A stretch of DNA of 34,445 nucleotides from Flavobacteriales bacterium (lineage in GTDB: Bacteria; Bacteroidota; Bacteroidia; Flavobacteriales_F; PHOS-HE28): assembly GCA_016788285.1 (NCBI GenBank), contig JAEUSW010000096.1:1-34445 (forward strand), read 5' to 3'. This document shows positions 23,157 to 30,355 of the stretch, piece by piece. Numbering within the stretch: the first letter of the stretch is position 1; every line of letters starts with the position of its first letter. The position numbers and the translations under genes were made by a program. The notes beneath the pieces are model-generated. The model worked only from the letters and a program-made list of their open reading frames with translations, was not told the DNA's origin and did no database searches.

Positions 23157-23199
23157 GGGCTGTGGTTTTCACCACGGTACACACCACCGCCGGTGCGGT

Positions 23200-24078
23200 T
23201 CACCGCCGGAGACCGAGCGCGCGCAACAGCCGGCCGGCCCGCTCCTTCGCCTTGAAGAGCATGAAGCGGCCCCACGGCTGCACGTTCATGAAGAAGCGCT
23301 GGTCGCGCCGCAGCAGCTCGGTGCCCAGTTCGAACTGGGCCATGGCATCGGATACGGACACCACGGCGCGTCCGAGCGTCCGCTCGCGCAGGATGCCCCG
23401 TTCCACCAGGGCCGTTCGGAAGCGGGCGAAACTGGTCCAGTAGCGGGCCGGTTTGCGGAAGCGGATGGCCTCACCGCGCTCCTCCACGCCGCGCCGGACG
23501 ATCGTCATGGGCACCCGTTCCTCGCGCCGATAGCGCACCGGCAGCATGGTCTCGATGTGGTGGTTGAAGGTGCACCAGTGGAAATCGGCGCCCAGGAAGA
23601 GCAGCTTGCCGCCTTCGCGTTTCAAGTGATCGAAGAGCGATCCGGCGCCGAAGGGATGCACGGGCGGGTGCATGAAAAGGTCGGTCCTCGGGCCTTCCAC
23701 CGCAGCGCTGTGGGTGGGGTGGGGGATGCGGTGCACACCGGGCAGCTGGCGGAAGTGCTCGGTGAGCGCGCCGGCCTCTCCGGGCGTCCGCTCCACGTCG
23801 AAGCGTCCGGTGTCCAGGGTGCGGGTGGAGAGCGTGAGCATCATCAGGGTGCCCTGCGGACCGATGGCCTCGCGCAGCACGGCGATGAGCGCGTCGAACA
23901 GGGCTCCCCGCACGCGCATGAGCTCGGGTGCCGGACGGCCGAACCGCAGCAGGTCGGTGTGGAGGAAGAGGAGGTCGCCGGGCCGCACGCCCAGGTCGCG
24001 CAAGGTCCGCAGCAGGTCGCCGGCCGTCACGCGCTGTGCGCCGTTGGCGAAGAGCACGGTATCCGGTGCGATCGTCAT
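23200..24078 (-). CDS. AAC(3)-family N-acyltransferase
   Basis: A 292-aa member of the aminoglycoside 3-N-acetyltransferase/YokD fold. Matching motifs are LLFLHTDLLRFG (37-47), RFDVERTPGEAGALTEHFR (92-110), HPTHSAAVEG (120-129), HPFGAGSLFDHL (141-152) and GGKLLFLGADFHWCTFNHHIE (active-site region up to E176). The family transfers acyl groups from CoA, and in some pathways from carrier proteins, to amino groups of sugars or other small molecules. Antibiotic resistance is not implied here, because the gene is the last of a tightly overlapping operon with an adenylating enzyme and carrier protein. Its start overlaps the GNAT stop by 4 bp. Accepting an aminoacyl chain and passing it to an amino sugar is inference. 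Confidence 0.85.
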   Translation of the reverse strand: MTIAPDTVLFANGAQRVTAGDLLRTLRDLGVRPGDLLFLHTDLLRFGRPAPELMRVRGALFDALIAVLREAIGPQGTLMMLTLSTRTLDTGRFDVERTPGEAGALTEHFRQLPGVHRIPHPTHSAAVEGPRTDLFMHPPVHPFGAGSLFDHLKREGGKLLFLGADFHWCTFNHHIETMLPVRYRREERVPMTIVRRGVEERGEAIRFRKPARYWTSFARFRTALVERGILRERTLGRAVVSVSDAMAQFELGTELLRRDQRFFMNVQPWGRFMLFKAKERAGRLLRALGLRR

Positions 24079-24590
24079 GACCGGGCCGGCAGGCGCCGCA
24101 TCACCAGATGGTCCGGCACGAAGCCCAGGGAGGTCCAGAAGCGGCGCGCGGGCTCGTTGTGCACCAACACCTCCAGTTCCTGGTGAAGCAGGCCCCGTTC
24201 GGTGAACCAGCCCGACAAGGCCTCGTAGAGCCGACGCCCCACGCCACCGCCGCGTTCGGACGGGTCCACGTACAGGTGGGTGACGGCGCCCGAGCGAAGG
24301 CCGCCGAGGTGCGCCGGACCGACGCGGATGCTTCCCGCGGCGAAGCCCACGGCCCGCAGCGCCCCGACGCGGCCGGGTGCGGCAGGGTCCTGCGCCCAGG
24401 CCACGTGGATGGTGTGCAGCTTGCCCAGCATCGGCATCAGGGCCTTCAACCACAGACCCGCCCCGCCCGGCGCCAGCGGCACCATCAACCCCAGGCCGTC
24501 CATATGGCCGTACATCGCCGTGAAGAGCCCTTCGACGGCGAGCAGGTCCTCCGGAGGGGCGTCCCGCTCAAGGGCGCGGACCTCGATCAC
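24075..24590 (-). CDS. GNAT family N-acetyltransferase
   Basis: A 171-aa acetyl-CoA-dependent N-acetyltransferase. The cofactor-binding motif A is clear: VTHLYVDPSERGGGVGRRLY, with R113 and the G116-V-G118 pyrophosphate loop. Motif B is at the end (VLVHNEPARRFWTSLGFVPD). The N-terminal half (FTAMYGHMDGLGLMVPLAPG) is less conserved and probably forms the acceptor site. The ATG overlaps the carrier-protein stop by 4 bp, and the stop overlaps the next start by 4 bp. It may acetylate the alpha-amino group of the carrier-bound amino acid or the final product; the substrate is not known from sequence. Confidence 0.88.
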   Translation of the reverse strand: MIEVRALERDAPPEDLLAVEGLFTAMYGHMDGLGLMVPLAPGGAGLWLKALMPMLGKLHTIHVAWAQDPAAPGRVGALRAVGFAAGSIRVGPAHLGGLRSGAVTHLYVDPSERGGGVGRRLYEALSGWFTERGLLHQELEVLVHNEPARRFWTSLGFVPDHLVMRRLPARS

Positions 24591-24853
24591 GCCGTGAGGG
24601 CTTTGATGAAGGCGGCGGCCAGGCCCTTCACCGTGGTGAACTGCTCGGGCTCCACCGACTCGAAGTCCAGTTCCACGTGGAGGTCCTGCTCCAGGCGGCC
24701 GATCAGCTCCATCAGCGCGAAGGAGTCGAGCACGCCGCTCTGGGTCAGGCTCATGCCGTCGCCCACGTCGGCCTGGGTGAGGCCCATCTCGGTGAGCCGG
24801 GGCGTCAGCGCGGTGCGGATCCGCTCGCGCACAGTGACCTCGTTGAAGGACAT
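24587..24853 (-). CDS. Acyl/aminoacyl carrier protein (DltC/PCP-like)
   Basis: An 88-aa acidic four-helix carrier protein. The 4'-phosphopantetheine attachment site is S44 in SGVLDSFALMELI, the standard D-S motif, here with Phe after Ser. The last helix region (VEPEQFTTVKGLAAAFIKAL) is typical. The ATG at 24853 follows the adenylase stop by 10 bp and gives an N terminus of normal length; the longer open frame upstream runs through the adenylase gene. Its neighbour is a DltA-like ligase, so it probably carries an amino acid as a thioester, like DltC. A weak promoter box overlaps the upstream stop codon (24859-24866). Confidence 0.92.
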   Translation of the reverse strand: MSFNEVTVRERIRTALTPRLTEMGLTQADVGDGMSLTQSGVLDSFALMELIGRLEQDLHVELDFESVEPEQFTTVKGLAAAFIKALTA

Positions 24854-24858
24854 GGCGC

Positions 24859-24866
24859 CGAAGTTA
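24859..24866 (-). promoter_or_regulatory. Possible internal -7 box TAACTTCG, overlapping the adenylase stop codon
   Basis: One mismatch to TAnnTTTG on the minus strand. Its first three bases are the TAA stop of the adenylase gene, and it ends 5 nt before the carrier-protein ATG, matching the spacing of other predicted leaderless promoters in the window. Confidence 0.35.
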
Positions 24867-26390
24867 TCGATCCCCGGTTCGTGCCGGCTCCTCCAGCCGT
24901 GCCCGCAAGGCCCGCAGGTCGGCCTTGCCGCTCGTGGTGAAGGGGATGTCGTCCGTGAAGTGCAGGCGGGCGGGCACCATGTACTCCGGCAACCGCTGGG
25001 CGCAAGCGTCCAGGATGGAGGCTCCTTCGGACCGAAGGGCCAGGGGCAGGAACGCCTCGATGCCCTGAGCGATGCCGTCGCGCACCGGGTGCGCCAAGGC
25101 ATAGGCGAACGCCCCACCGCTGACGGCCTTCAGCACCTGGTTCACCTCCTGCAGCTCGATGCGGTGGCCGCGCACCTTCACCTGATCGTCCAGGCGGCTG
25201 ATGAAGTAGAGGTCGCCATCGGCGTCACGCTCCACCAGGTCGCCGGTGCGGTAGTAGCGCTCTCGGTCCGGTCCGCTGGTGACGAACGCGGTGGCCGTGC
25301 GATCCGGATCCTTCCAGTAGCCGCTGCTCAACTGCGGACCTCCCAACCAGAGCTCGCCGGTGCCGGCGTCGTGGCCGTCCGCGTCCACCACGCGCACCCG
25401 GGCCCCGGGGAAGGGGTGGCCGATGCAGAGGATGCCATGGCGGGCTTTGGGCGCTGCGGGGTCGAGCAAATGGCCGGTGATGGCGATCGTGGCCTCCGTC
25501 GGGCCGTACAGGTTCTCCACACGTCCGTTCGGTGCTGCGGCGGCCCACTTGACGGCGAGGTCGGCGGGCAGCGGCTCCCCGCAGAAGGCACTGACGCGAA
25601 GACTGGGGAAGGCACCGGGTTTCAGCAGCCGCATGCGGTCCATCAGCACGGCCGTGCTCGGCACGCTGAACCATTGCGTGATGCCGTGATCCCGGATGAA
25701 CCGGGCCGGGGCCATGAGCTGATCCTGCGGCAGCACATACAGCGCGGCCCCGGCGCCCCAGCACACGAACAGGTCATGCACGCTGAGGTCGAACGTGAGC
25801 TCGAAGGTCTGCGAGAAGCGGTCGTCGGGTCCGGCGCCGAAGCGCTCCAGCAGGTGCTCCACGTAGGCCACCACGTTGGTGTGGTGAATGGGCACGCCCT
25901 TGGGCACGCCCGTACTTCCGGAGGTGAAGAGCATGTAGGCCTCCGGGCCTGCCCGATGCGGAGCGTCCGGGCCGACCGTATCACCGGCGAGCACGATGGC
26001 GCAGGGAGCTGCGCGACGGGCCGCCAGCGCATGCGCGGAGGCCTCCCGTGCAGTGTCGGCCACGATGAGCTCCAGGTCGGCCAGGCCGGCGATGGTGGAC
26101 AGCCGGTCCGCAGGCACCTGCGGGTTCAGCGGTACATAGGCCTTGCCGGCGTGAAGGATGCCCAGCACCCCGGCGTAGGCGCCGATGCTGCGGTGCGCGT
26201 GAAGCCCTACGAAGGGCCCGGGCACGCCATGGCGTTGCACCGCTGCGCTGACACCCAGCGCGCGGTGGGCCAGTTCCGCATACGACCAGCCGCGGCCGTC
26301 CACGAAGAGCGCCGTCCGGTCCGGCGAGGTCCGCCATGCCCGTTCGAAATACGACCAGAGGTGGTCGGGTGCCGGATGTGACACGGTCAC
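24864..26390 (-). CDS. DltA-like amino-acid adenylating enzyme (carrier-protein ligase)
   Basis: A 508-aa stand-alone adenylation domain of the ANL superfamily. Core motifs in order: YMLFTSGSTGVPKG (152-165), FDLSVHD (200-206, with D201 where amino-acid-activating enzymes hold the alpha-amino group), FCGEPLP (269-275), NLYGPTEATI (293-302), YRTGDLV (380-386), SRLDDQVKVRGHRIEL (398-413) and the C-terminal catalytic K489 in TTSGKADL. The FCGExLP segment with C270, together with YGPTEAT, matches D-alanine:carrier-protein ligase DltA, where this Cys lines the D-alanine pocket. It should form aminoacyl-AMP and load the 88-aa carrier protein. The start is a GTG at 26390, overlapping the previous stop as GTGA. 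No condensation, thioesterase, DltB or DltD gene is adjacent. Alanine as substrate is a good guess, not proven. Confidence 0.92.
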   Translation of the reverse strand: MTVSHPAPDHLWSYFERAWRTSPDRTALFVDGRGWSYAELAHRALGVSAAVQRHGVPGPFVGLHAHRSIGAYAGVLGILHAGKAYVPLNPQVPADRLSTIAGLADLELIVADTAREASAHALAARRAAPCAIVLAGDTVGPDAPHRAGPEAYMLFTSGSTGVPKGVPIHHTNVVAYVEHLLERFGAGPDDRFSQTFELTFDLSVHDLFVCWGAGAALYVLPQDQLMAPARFIRDHGITQWFSVPSTAVLMDRMRLLKPGAFPSLRVSAFCGEPLPADLAVKWAAAAPNGRVENLYGPTEATIAITGHLLDPAAPKARHGILCIGHPFPGARVRVVDADGHDAGTGELWLGGPQLSSGYWKDPDRTATAFVTSGPDRERYYRTGDLVERDADGDLYFISRLDDQVKVRGHRIELQEVNQVLKAVSGGAFAYALAHPVRDGIAQGIEAFLPLALRSEGASILDACAQRLPEYMVPARLHFTDDIPFTTSGKADLRALRARLEEPARTGDR

Positions 26391-27019
26391 TGCTTCTTCT
26401 TGAACGCCCCGCTCTTCCACGCCTGCAGGAACTGCGCCCAGGCGATGGGGTTGAACAGGTTGACGACAGGCATGCCACCCTGCTGGTACAGGCGGGTCTG
26501 GTCCATCGCCATCTGGTAGCGGAAGCTCTCGTACGCGTCGGGCGGCAGGTTCTCCATGCGCTGCAGCATCTCGGCCGGGGACAGGTTGCGCATCGCGAGC
26601 TGGTAGTCGTCGTCGGCCAGCTTGAGGTTCAGGAACGCATCGCGGAACTGCTCGCGACTGGGCCACGGGTACACGTTGGCCTGGCCGAGCAGGATCGTGT
26701 CCGCGGAGAGCTGGTGGATCATGCTGTACTTGCTCTCCTCCAGGTCCGTGGGCACGACGAACTGCGACCGTTTGAAGCCCACGGCCGAGAAGATCAATGT
26801 ATCGCCCTCCTGCGCCACGAAAGAGAAGTAGCCATACACATCGCTGATCGTGCCCCGATAGCTGTGCTTGATGAGGATGTTCGTGAAGGGCACGGGCAGC
26901 AGGCTGTCCCCGCTCACCACCACCCCGCTGAACTGGACGAGGTCGCGGGTGGGGCCGGGCTCCTGGGCCCGGACCTCGATCAAGCCCAGGAGGGCCAGCA
27001 GCAGGAGGGTCCTTCGCAT
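26387..27019 (-). CDS. Secreted protein with carboxypeptidase-regulatory-like domain
   Basis: A 210-aa exported protein. Residues 1-18 are a signal peptide (MRRTLLLLALLGLIEVRAQ). Residues 28-95 form a CarboxypepD_reg-like beta sandwich: VQFSGVVVSGDSLLPVPFTN, GTISDVYGYFSFVAQEGDTL and IFSAVGFKR, the pattern seen at the N termini of TonB-dependent receptors. Residues 100-210 are helical and polar (ESKYSMIHQL, AMRNLSPAEMLQRME) and end in a basic AFKKKQ tail. No barrel follows, so it is a free periplasmic or surface protein common in Bacteroidota but without known function. It heads the adenylase operon, with an exact -7 box 5 nt upstream and a 4-bp overlap with the adenylase start. Whether it acts in the same pathway is open. 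Confidence 0.82.
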   Translation of the reverse strand: MRRTLLLLALLGLIEVRAQEPGPTRDLVQFSGVVVSGDSLLPVPFTNILIKHSYRGTISDVYGYFSFVAQEGDTLIFSAVGFKRSQFVVPTDLEESKYSMIHQLSADTILLGQANVYPWPSREQFRDAFLNLKLADDDYQLAMRNLSPAEMLQRMENLPPDAYESFRYQMAMDQTRLYQQGGMPVVNLFNPIAWAQFLQAWKSGAFKKKQ

Positions 27020-27024
27020 CGCGC

Positions 27025-27032
27025 CAAAGGTA
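27025..27032 (-). promoter_or_regulatory. -7 box TACCTTTG for the aminoacyl-carrier operon, predicted leaderless
   Basis: An exact TAnnTTTG on the minus strand, with 5 nt before the ATG at 27019. Confidence 0.65.
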
Positions 27033-27087
27033 GGTTCCATCGCCCGCCGGCGTTCCAAGGACCTTGCCAAGGGCCGGGCCTTCGCCC

Positions 27088-27095
27088 TATCTTGA
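27088..27095 (+). promoter_or_regulatory. -7-like box TATCTTGA for the miniature T9SS-domain gene
   Basis: Two mismatches to TAnnTTTG, but the box ends 4 nt before the ATG at 27100, the same spacing as at other genes here. The start lies 80 bp from the divergent operon start at 27019. Confidence 0.4.
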
Positions 27096-27099
27096 GGCC

Positions 27100-27378
27100 A
27101 TGCGCACCCTGCTCCTGGTCCTTGCCCTTCAGGTAAGCGCCTTCGCCCACGGCCGTTCAGCGGGTGGCGAGGACGTGATGCACGTGCGACTGCCCAGCGG
27201 GGTGAGCGGAGTGCTGGTGCTTCAGAACGCGGGTGGAGAGGTGGTCCGCGAGGTGGGGCGCGTCCGCCCGTCGGCCGTGATGGCGGTGGACCTGGCCGGC
27301 TTGGCCACGGGTGTGTACACCCTGCGCGTCATCGGTGACGACCGGGGTTGGTCCGGACGCCTGGTGGTGGATCGCTGA
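27100..27378 (+). CDS. Miniature secreted protein consisting of a T9SS sorting-domain-like module
   Basis: A 92-aa protein with a signal peptide (MRTLLLVLALQVSAFAHG). The rest is a single strand-rich module that reads like the C-terminal half of a T9SS type A sorting domain: VLVLQNAGGEVVREVGRV, MAVDLAGLATGVYTLRV and the basic end GRLVVDR. There is no room for a cargo domain before it. It may be a degraded cargo gene, a stand-alone domain that occupies or regulates the T9SS, or a small surface protein of related fold. Its stop codon abuts that of the GDPD-like gene, and the two share the palindrome TGATCA. Confidence 0.7.
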   Translation: MRTLLLVLALQVSAFAHGRSAGGEDVMHVRLPSGVSGVLVLQNAGGEVVREVGRVRPSAVMAVDLAGLATGVYTLRVIGDDRGWSGRLVVDR

Positions 27379-28164
27379 TCACCGGGCCGGCAGCGCGGCG
27401 GGGTCGTCGAGCTGCACTTCATCCACGCCGAGCGCCCAGGCTTCGCGCAGGTCCCCCCTCGTGGTCGCCCCGAAGGTGGACACACGCAACCCCAGGTCAT
27501 GGGCGGCCCGCACCACGTGGCGCCCCGTGCGGTCAAGCGGGAGCACCACCCACTGGATCCCGCGCCCGCGTGCTTCGCCCAGGGCCAGGGCCGGATCGGT
27601 GGCCACCAGGCCCAGTTCGAGATGGGGCAATGACCGGTGCAGACGGGTGAGGAATTCCAGGTCGCGGCATTCCACGCGGAGCCGACCGAGCGGGGCGACT
27701 TCCGCGTCCAGTGCGCGCAAGGCCGCCACGAAACGGTCGAGGTAGGGCACCCAATCGCCGGCGGCGAACAGCTTGACGTCCAGCACCCAGCGGCGGGTCC
27801 CGGCCGTGTCGAGGCGGATCAGGTCCTTCACCTGGGCCAGCCGGACCTCAGGCCGGCCCTCGACGCTCAATCGGCGAAGGTCCGCCCACACACGCGCGTT
27901 CACCAGGCCGATGCCGTTGGTGCCGAGCTCCAATCGGTCCGGATGGAAGGCGACGAGGACACCGTCGGCGCTCAGTTGGACGTCCAGTTCGACGCCGTCC
28001 ACGCCACGCTCCATCGCCTCCAGCACGGCCAGTGCCGAGTTGGCCGGCGCATCGCAGGCCGTTCCGCAGCCCGCATGGGCCAGCCAGCGGGGTTCCGGAG
28101 CGGAAGGGGGGGCGCACCCCCCCAGGAGCAGTGCGACGAACGCGCCGGCGTGGAGCGGCCTCAC
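27379..28164 (-). CDS. Glycerophosphodiester phosphodiesterase-like lipoprotein with altered active site
   Basis: A 261-aa predicted lipoprotein (lipobox LLGGC, C17). The fold is that of GDPD enzymes, which hydrolyse glycerophosphodiesters to glycerol-3-phosphate and an alcohol. The pattern GVDGVELDVQLSADGVLVAFHPDRL (53-77) keeps the metal ligands E59 and D61 and the catalytic H74. The first motif, normally HRG, reads HAG (H30-A31-G32), and the usual PENT reads PANS (P40-S43), so one conserved Arg and one conserved metal-binding Glu are missing. The C-terminal strands (WVLDVKL, VSTFGATTRGDLREAWALGVDEVQLDDP) fit the barrel. It may be inactive or act on another substrate. Its start overlaps the M23 peptidase stop by 4 bp. 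Confidence 0.85.
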   Translation of the reverse strand: MRPLHAGAFVALLLGGCAPPSAPEPRWLAHAGCGTACDAPANSALAVLEAMERGVDGVELDVQLSADGVLVAFHPDRLELGTNGIGLVNARVWADLRRLSVEGRPEVRLAQVKDLIRLDTAGTRRWVLDVKLFAAGDWVPYLDRFVAALRALDAEVAPLGRLRVECRDLEFLTRLHRSLPHLELGLVATDPALALGEARGRGIQWVVLPLDRTGRHVVRAAHDLGLRVSTFGATTRGDLREAWALGVDEVQLDDPAALPAR

Positions 28165-29867
28165 CGTTGAAAGGTATGCGTGCTGCGCGTGCGATTGCCG
28201 CGTTCATCCGTCGCCTCCACCACCAGGGTGCGCGTTCCGGAACCTTCGGAGAAGCGATCGAAGCGGTGGGTGAGGGTCTTGGCCTTGGGGTCGTAGACGA
28301 GCATGATCCACTTACCGTCGAGCGTGGCCGACCAGGTGTCCACCCCGCTGAGGTCGTCCTGCACCTTGAAGCGGAAGGCATCGCGACCGCGCAGATCCGA
28401 CCGAAGGTCCACGGCCGTCAAGGTGGGCGGCAGCGTGTCCACCCGCACGAAGAATCCGCCGAAGGTCTTGGTGCGTGCGGTGACCCAGCCGTCGCTCCAG
28501 CGCCCGCCCAGGCTGGAGGTGCGGCCCTTGCGGTCGCGCTTCATCACCACCGCCTTGGGCCTCAGCTCCGTGGGGAGGTCCGCGGCCTCCAGGGAGACCT
28601 CCGCCTGCACATGCAGGGGAACCAGGTCGCTCAGCACCTGGTGCAGCGGGGTCAGGCTCTTCGGCGGCGCATCCGCCCGGCCGTACTCGATCGGTTCGTC
28701 ATCGTACAAGGCATTGGCCGGCAGGGTGAAGCGGATGCCCGGCTGGATGAGCACGTTCTCGCGGTCCCAGTGGAACATGTTCGTACCGGTCGGACGTCCC
28801 GGCCAGTTCCGGGCCTCTTCCGCCGTGGCACCCCGCAGGGTGAACCGCAGTTCCGAGCTGTTCCCGTTGGCGTCCACCACGGTAAGGGTGCAGGCATGCC
28901 GCTGTCCAGGGGTGGGGACGAAGGTCCCTTCCCCCTCGTACAGGACCGACCGGTCGTTGGGTTGGCGGTAGCAGCGGTGGTAGTGCATGTCGCTGTCCCG
29001 GAACAAGGCGTGGTCCATGTGGGCGTTCACATAGCGCTGCAGGGCGAAGTCCACCTCGTCCAGATGCACCGAGAAGAGCCGGCGGCCGTCCACGTCGAGG
29101 TCGATGCGCCGCACGCCGCACACGTTGGACGAGCCATCGTAGTGGTCCACCGTATGCACCGCCAGGCCGATCGGTCCGGAGGCGGCCACGTCCGTTCCTG
29201 CACGCAACCGGTAGCCGCCAGGCCCCAGTTCGGTGGCGAACCCCTTGGTCTCACCCGGGTAGGGGCTGTGGCGGGCGATGCTGTCCAGCGCATACAACCG
29301 GAGCCCCCGGATGATCGGCGCACGGGTATCGGAGAGGTCCAGCCCGAAGGCCTCCGGATCGATGGCGCGCTGGTCGGCCGTACGGCGCACTTCGTAGTGC
29401 AGGTGGGGCCCGGAGCTCCCTCCCGTGTTGCCGCTCCAGCCGATGACATCGCCAGCTGCGAACTGATGGTTCACGGCCGGCGGGGTCAGGTCCACGCTGT
29501 AGTCCTGAGCTTTGTATTGGGCATCGAGGACTTGTTCAGCCAGCGTCGGGGCCAACGACCGCAGGTGCCCGTAGACCGTCGTTAGGCCACCAGGATGGTC
29601 GATGTAGAGGGCGATACCATATCCCCAGGGGCTCATTTTCACCCGGCTCACCCGGCCGGCCGCCACCGCACGGACGGGCAGTCCCTCCGCACCGTTCGTT
29701 TTCAGGTCGACGCCCGAGTGGAAATGGTCGGACCGAAGCTCCATGAAGTTGCCGGCGACCGTCAGGGGGATGTCCAAGGGGGCCCGCGGCGGAGCGGTCC
29801 ATGCAGGCTCCTGTCCGAAGGAGGTAAACGCATTTAATAACATGATTATTAATACTTTATATTTCAT
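28161..29867 (-). CDS. M23 family metallopeptidase, secreted
   Basis: A 568-aa exported protein with a signal peptide (MKYKVLIIMLLNAFTSFGQ). Residues 40-165 are a LytM/M23 zinc endopeptidase: HFHSGVDLK supplies H50 and D54, and GPHLHYEV supplies H155 and H157. The M23 fold's GNTGGSSG turn is present. A long C-terminal part (170-568) has beta-rich segments such as PPTLTAVDLRSDLRG and LSGVDTWSATLDGKWIML, which look like Ig-like or beta-sandwich repeats. It should cleave peptidoglycan cross-links in cell separation or wall remodelling. The first codons are strikingly AT-rich compared with the rest of the gene. A -7-like box (29872-29879) ends 4 nt before the ATG. Confidence 0.93.
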   Translation of the reverse strand: MKYKVLIIMLLNAFTSFGQEPAWTAPPRAPLDIPLTVAGNFMELRSDHFHSGVDLKTNGAEGLPVRAVAAGRVSRVKMSPWGYGIALYIDHPGGLTTVYGHLRSLAPTLAEQVLDAQYKAQDYSVDLTPPAVNHQFAAGDVIGWSGNTGGSSGPHLHYEVRRTADQRAIDPEAFGLDLSDTRAPIIRGLRLYALDSIARHSPYPGETKGFATELGPGGYRLRAGTDVAASGPIGLAVHTVDHYDGSSNVCGVRRIDLDVDGRRLFSVHLDEVDFALQRYVNAHMDHALFRDSDMHYHRCYRQPNDRSVLYEGEGTFVPTPGQRHACTLTVVDANGNSSELRFTLRGATAEEARNWPGRPTGTNMFHWDRENVLIQPGIRFTLPANALYDDEPIEYGRADAPPKSLTPLHQVLSDLVPLHVQAEVSLEAADLPTELRPKAVVMKRDRKGRTSSLGGRWSDGWVTARTKTFGGFFVRVDTLPPTLTAVDLRSDLRGRDAFRFKVQDDLSGVDTWSATLDGKWIMLVYDPKAKTLTHRFDRFSEGSGTRTLVVEATDERGNRTRSTHTFQR

Positions 29868-29871
29868 TGAT

Positions 29872-29879
29872 CAAAGTTC
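29872..29879 (-). promoter_or_regulatory. -7-like box GAACTTTG for the M23 peptidase gene
   Basis: One mismatch to TAnnTTTG on the minus strand, in an AT-rich patch, ending 4 nt before the ATG at 29867. Confidence 0.5.
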
Positions 29880-30008
29880 TTTTCAGTATCTCTCCGTCGA
29901 TGGTCCACAAACCTATCCGGTGGACGGTGGCGGCCCTTCCGGGTGGAGGGTCCTCGCATCAACAAGTTGAGGTTCAAAGATCCCGGGAGGTGGAAGAGGG
30001 AGGGCGGT

Positions 30009-30016
30009 TATCTTTG
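30009..30016 (+). promoter_or_regulatory. -7 box TATCTTTG for the coiled-coil/zapA/rny cluster
   Basis: An exact TAnnTTTG on the plus strand, 31 nt before the ATG at 30048, giving a leader of about 25 nt. Confidence 0.6.
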
Positions 30017-30047
30017 ACCTCGGACCACGGATGGTCCTTCCTGGCAG

Positions 30048-30335
30048 ATGAGCGAATTGGTGGAGCGGCTTCGATCGGTGCACGACCGGGTGGCCCAACT
30101 CCTTCGCCAGCACCGCGAGCTGCGTGCCCAATTGGACCGTGTCGGTAGCTCCGAGCGGGAATTGGGCCAACGCATCGCCGTGTTGGAGACCCGGATCGCC
30201 GAGCTGGAGAAGGAGAACGAGGTCCTCCGGACCTCCAAAGCCCGGCATGGGGTGGAGGAGGGTCAGGGTACGAAGCAACGGATCGATGAACTGGTGAACG
30301 AGATCGACCGCTGCCTGGCCTTGTTGAACAACTGA
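30048..30335 (+). CDS. Small coiled-coil protein upstream of zapA
   Basis: A 95-aa, highly charged protein. Residues 1-65 are a continuous coiled coil with leucine heptads (LVERLRSVHDRVAQLLRQ, ELGQRIAVLETRIAELEKE). A short linker and a second amphipathic helix (KQRIDELVNEIDRCLALLN) reach the C terminus. It has no signal peptide or membrane segment. Its position 20 bp before zapA and its shape suggest a cytoplasmic cell-division partner, comparable in build to ZapB, but there is no sequence motif that proves this. Small coiled-coil proteins are a common companion of zapA in Bacteroidota. Confidence 0.8.
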   Translation: MSELVERLRSVHDRVAQLLRQHRELRAQLDRVGSSERELGQRIAVLETRIAELEKENEVLRTSKARHGVEEGQGTKQRIDELVNEIDRCLALLNN

Positions 30336-30355
30336 CCTGGCGGGCACGGAAGACC

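Noticed and set aside
23160..23190. GTGGT-GAAA-ACCAC hairpin upstream of the SIMPL gene as a regulatory element
   Set aside because: It has a 5-bp stem only, with no T-tract or other supporting signal, so chance is the better explanation.
23200..24078. AAC(3)-family gene as an aminoglycoside resistance determinant
   Set aside because: It is embedded by overlaps in a biosynthetic-looking operon with an adenylase and carrier protein and has no mobile-element context.
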